A stretch of DNA of 64,000 nt from Bacillus sp. Bos-x628 (GTDB lineage Bacteria > Bacillota > Bacilli > Bacillales > Bacillaceae), in contig NZ_CP159358.1 in assembly GCF_040500475.1 (NCBI RefSeq), positions 1,984,001 through 2,048,000 of the forward strand, given 5' to 3'. The position numbers and the translations under genes are program-made. A model generated the notes under the pieces. It was not told the DNA's origin, ran no database searches, and saw only the letters and a list, made by a program, of their open reading frames with translations. This document shows positions 60,346-64,000 of this stretch, in pieces (positions within the stretch are counted from its first letter, which is position 1; every line of letters begins with the position of its first letter).

Positions 60346-61290
60346 TCAATCGTCTTTACGAAGACCTAGTCCAAGTTCGTCTAGTTTCGCTTTTACTTCT
60401 TCAAGAGATTTACGTCCAAGGTTACGAACTTTCATCATATCCTCTTCTGTCTTGTTAGCAAGCTCTTGAACAGTGTTAATACCCGCACGCTTCAAACAGT
60501 TGTAAGAACGAACAGAAAGATCAAGCTCTTCAATTGTCATTTCAAGTACTTTTTCTTTTTGGTCTTCTTCTTTTTCAACCATGATTTCAGCATGCTGCGC
60601 TTCGTCAGTTAAACCAACGAAAATATTAAGGTGTTCAGTTAAAATCTTAGAACCTAGAGCGATCGCTTCTTTCGGTCCTGTGCTTCCATCAGTCCATACA
60701 TCTAGTGTTAATTTATCATAGTTTGTGATTTGCCCAACACGGGTGTTCTCCACTTGATATGTCACACGAGATACAGGTGTATAGATTGAGTCAATCGGAA
60801 TCACACCGATTGGCTGATCGTCTCTTTTGTTTGCATCAGCAGGAGTATATCCGCGACCTCTTTGAGCCGTTAAACGAACACGGAAACTCGCATTCTTGCC
60901 AAGAGTTGCGATGTGAAGATCTGGATTTAAGATTTCAATATCGCTGTCGTGTGTAATATCAGCTGCTGTAACAGCACCTTCATCTTGTACATCAATTTCA
61001 AGCGTCTTCTCTTCTTCAGAGTAGATTTTGAGTGCAAGCTTTTTAATGTTTAAGATAATCGTTGTAACATCTTCAACCACGCCTTCGATCGTTGAGAATT
61101 CGTGTAAGACACCATCTATCTGGATCGATGTTACAGCTGCACCAGGAAGTGAGGATAAAAGGATACGACGAAGGGAGTTCCCTAAAGTGGTACCATATCC
61201 ACGCTCAAGTGGCTCTACGACAAACTTGCCATACTTGGCATCGTCGCTGATTTCAACCGTTTCGATTTTTGGTTTTTCAATTTCGATCAT
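60346..61290 (-). CDS. rpoA: RNA polymerase alpha subunit RpoA
   Basis: The 314-residue subunit has the N-terminal assembly domain ([20 protein letters not shown]) and the C-terminal domain ([23 protein letters not shown] helix-hairpin-helix: here [16 protein letters not shown]) that binds UP elements and regulators. Normal length. 175 nt separate it from rpsK. Confidence 0.99.
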   Translation of the reverse strand: MIEIEKPKIETVEISDDAKYGKFVVEPLERGYGTTLGNSLRRILLSSLPGAAVTSIQIDGVLHEFSTIEGVVEDVTTIILNIKKLALKIYSEEEKTLEIDVQDEGAVTAADITHDSDIEILNPDLHIATLGKNASFRVRLTAQRGRGYTPADANKRDDQPIGVIPIDSIYTPVSRVTYQVENTRVGQITNYDKLTLDVWTDGSTGPKEAIALGSKILTEHLNIFVGLTDEAQHAEIMVEKEEDQKEKVLEMTIEELDLSVRSYNCLKRAGINTVQELANKTEEDMMKVRNLGRKSLEEVKAKLDELGLGLRKDD

Positions 61291-61465
61291 CTAATAAAAC
61301 CCTCCTTCAAAACGTCGAAACCTCGAATAGAATCATATGAGATTCCATCCGAAATTCCTCATTGTTTAGTCCCGTATGTGCTTAGGCAACGAGTCGTGTA
61401 TTCGTCTCATAAATAACTGTATCATAACCCATTATTGACAGGGACACAAAATCTATACAAACAAA

Positions 61466-61864
<399 letters not shown>

Positions 61865-61881
61865 TTAACTACCTCCTTTAC

Positions 61882-62265
<384 letters not shown>

Positions 62266-62268
62266 TTA

Positions 62269-62632
<364 letters not shown>

Positions 62633-62679
62633 TCAAGTGTTCTCCCTTCTTCAAATCAGTAACTTGCTCTCTGACAAAT

Positions 62680-62945
62680 TTCAAACGAGACTATCTCATT
62701 TTTTCATTTGTCACCCGACCTGTTTTGAATATACTGTTCTGAACTTCCGGAGATACGCAATCATAAAAGGTTAAATGATTGATCTTTTTTTCTTAGGAGA
62801 ATGAAATTTACGCTTTTCTCCGTCTGCGATTAGTACATGGCGACATCGGAAATTCCGATGACTGCATACTGATCTTGTTCTTTTCCTTGGACTATACGGA
62901 CAACCTGCCCGATTTGGGCATGAAAGGCTTTCGCTTTAGGCTCAT
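62680..62945 (-). pseudogene. Eroded KOW-domain gene (ybzG-like)
   Basis: Between map and infA, pieces in three frames read in order: AKAFHAQIGQVVRIVQGKEQ and AVIGISD, then RHVLIADGEKRKFHSPKKK, then DCVSPEVQNSIFKTGRVTNE. This is the order of the small KOW-domain RNA-binding protein found here in Bacillus. A two-base gain near 62845 and a one-base loss near 62775 break it; no proper start is seen. Confidence 0.65.
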
Positions 62946-62950
62946 AAAAC

Positions 62951-64000
<1,050 letters not shown>

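Overview
The window is chromosomal DNA of a Bacillus, most likely of the B. pumilus / safensis / altitudinis group. This is inferred from the gene order, which matches the B. subtilis ribosomal-protein/rrn/sigW region shown in reverse, and from protein sequences close to but not identical with B. subtilis. Core genes run mainly on the minus strand: adk (cut by the right edge), map, infA, rpmJ, rpsM, rpsK, rpoA, rplQ, ecfA1-ecfA2-ecfT, truA, rplM, rpsI; then ybaK, cwlD, salA, gerD, kbaA, pdaB; an rrn operon (16S-23S-5S) with tRNA-Asn; and further left a MurNAc recycling operon (murQ-murR-murP-amiE-nagZ-namZ, plus strand), five tRNA genes, rocF, sigW-rsiW, cdaA-cdaR-glmM and glmS with its ribozyme.

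Two accessory islands interrupt this backbone. Island A (298-12769) sits 24 nt past the glmS stop codon, the classic Tn7 attachment site. It has Tn7-type ends (TG-4 nt-GTGACAATAAAG), extra TnsB-like sites inside both ends and a 5-bp target duplication CTAGT. It encodes no recognisable Tn7 transposition genes. Its main cargo is a minus-strand operon that I read as a candidate ribosomal-peptide natural-product cluster: a 33-codon acidic peptide ending in Lys-Trp, a TPR protein, two flavodoxin-fold reductases, a class I methyltransferase, a PLP aminotransferase, an NAD-dependent epimerase/dehydratase, an M16 zinc protease with an intact HxxEH motif, and an MFS exporter. I recognise no radical SAM enzyme, YcaO, lanthipeptide synthetase or peptide-aminoacyl-tRNA ligase, so it matches no RiPP class I know. 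A tandem 26-bp repeat overlaps the probable promoter of the peptide gene. The glmS-proximal end of the island holds remnants: an IstB fragment, a 135-bp MITE and a frameshifted ORF that may come from a defence protein.

Island B (30591-43052) is bounded by 47-bp direct repeats of a tRNA-Thr(GGU) gene. Its tyrosine integrase and many phage-like small genes carry frameshifts or in-frame stops, so it looks immobile. In contrast, its type II restriction-modification block is intact: a C5-cytosine methyltransferase, a divergent small HTH regulator, a probable endonuclease and a Vsr mismatch nuclease, with an 11-bp inverted repeat between the divergent genes. The surviving complete tRNA-Thr gene now uses a promoter lying in island DNA. 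A gene-free stretch holds four GGGTAC repeats spaced 11-12 bp, which could be iterons or operator sites.

Smaller points: an eroded KOW-domain gene between map and infA, gene debris between a serine-hydrolase gene and rpsI, a PdaB homologue with Asn in place of the usual motif-1 Asp, and a glmS terminator that appears to be supplied by the transposon end. Calls for proteins and RNAs rest on reading motifs and remembered family members; no database search was run.
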